In this document: piece after piece, positions 63,618 to 64,000 of the stretch
How the letters are laid out: every line of letters starts with the position of its first letter
Numbering within the stretch: the first letter of the stretch is position 1
NCBI GenBank assembly: GCA_024426085.1
Contig: CP087973.1
Span: forward strand, 124,001 to 188,000
Origin: Rhizobium sp. RCAM05350
GTDB lineage: Bacteria > Pseudomonadota > Alphaproteobacteria > Rhizobiales > Rhizobiaceae
DNA: 64,000 nt
Direction: 5' to 3'
Program-made: the position numbers and the translations under genes
Notes under the pieces: generated by a model
Seen by the model: the letters and a program-made list of their open reading frames with translations, nothing else
Database searches by the model: none
What the model was told of the DNA's origin: nothing

Positions 63618-64000
63618 AAGCCGCTACGTCAAAGCCGTCACCCGGGCACTGCAGGACGCGATGACCGCCGATCCGCGAGTCATTCTGATCGGGGAAGACA
63701 TCGCCGCCGCGGGGGCTCGTTCAAGGCCACGCGCGGGCTCCTCGAAGAATTCGGGCCGGAGCGGGTCTATGACGCGCCGATCGCCGAGGCCGCCATCACA
63801 GGCATCGCCGTCGGCGCTGCGCTGTCGGGCCTGAAACCCGTCGCCGAAATCATGTTCATGGATTTCGTCACGCTGTCGATGGACATGATGGTCAACCAGG
63901 CCGCCAAGGCCCGTTACATGTTCGGGGCTCAAGGGTCCGTCTCGATGGTCCTGCGTACACCCCATGGCGGGGGCTTTCGGCCGGACCGCAGCATTCTGCA
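63610..64000 (+). CDS. thiamine-dependent dehydrogenase E1 component, beta subunit; frameshifted, cut by window end
   Basis: The first about 130 residues of an E1 beta subunit: [32 protein letters not shown], then after a frame change near 63712 [40 protein letters not shown] and [20 protein letters not shown]. It overlaps the alpha gene by eight bases, showing coupled translation. The rest, and probably an E2 acyltransferase gene, lie beyond the window. Confidence 0.88.

Overview
The window looks like an accessory region of an alphaproteobacterium of the Rhizobiales (Rhizobium, Agrobacterium, Shinella or Ensifer type). This is inferred from codon usage and from the gene families: polyol and Liv-type ABC operons with translationally coupled ATGA junctions, a ROK regulator, many AraC and LysR regulators, and an alphaproteobacterial-style Nit1C cluster. 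Nearly every gene serves uptake and breakdown of small carbon or nitrogen compounds. I saw no rRNA, tRNA, CRISPR array or intact insertion sequence.

Layout. (1) 1-9427: polyol/sugar module, with a PfkB kinase, ROK repressor and TIM-barrel epimerase on the minus strand, divergent from a solute-binding protein, two permeases, a small membrane protein, a zinc dehydrogenase and an ATPase. (2) 9470-10262: scar of a second polyol transporter. (3) 10263-11270: AraC regulator. (4) 11499-19247, minus strand: a complete Nit1C nitrilase cluster (MSMEG_0572 protein, nitrilase, radical SAM, GNAT, AIR-synthase-like, glycosyltransferase, MSMEG_0570 protein, flavin oxidoreductase, Pnap_2097 protein), divergent from a MocR-type regulator. 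(5) 21160-25800: DUF983 protein, alpha/beta hydrolase, AraC regulator, an intact nitrilase and a decayed second nitrilase. (6) 26190-44000: a Dpp/Opp-type transporter, LuxR regulator, two tandem Tat-exported binding proteins, two atypical arginase-family hydrolases, an amidase and a Liv-type transporter with fused subunits. (7) 44378-53605: mandelate catabolism, with LysR, mdlC, mdlB, mdlA, AraC, GMC oxidoreductase and aldehyde dehydrogenase. (8) 53638-56823: Dps operon, a truncated oxidoreductase, a CatR-like regulator and a truncated catB. (9) 56951-64000: SDR, Liv-type transporter and a thiamine-dependent E1 alpha/beta pair running off the end.

How it works together. Mandelate is predicted to go to benzoylformate, benzaldehyde and benzoate. 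The lower catechol branch is represented here only by catR and a broken catB. The Nit1C genes and the extra nitrilase point to use of nitriles or cyanide as nitrogen source. The block at 26-44 kb couples two transporters to hydrolases acting on C-N bonds (arginase-like, amidase), which suggests import and stepwise deamination of an unknown guanidino, amidino or amide compound.

Caution. Roughly 50 single-base frameshifts interrupt otherwise well-conserved genes in nearly every operon. Because they are spread evenly and both sides of each break remain conserved, many may be sequencing indels. Genes broken only this way are listed as CDS with the break stated. Truncated genes or genes with real stop codons are listed as pseudogenes.
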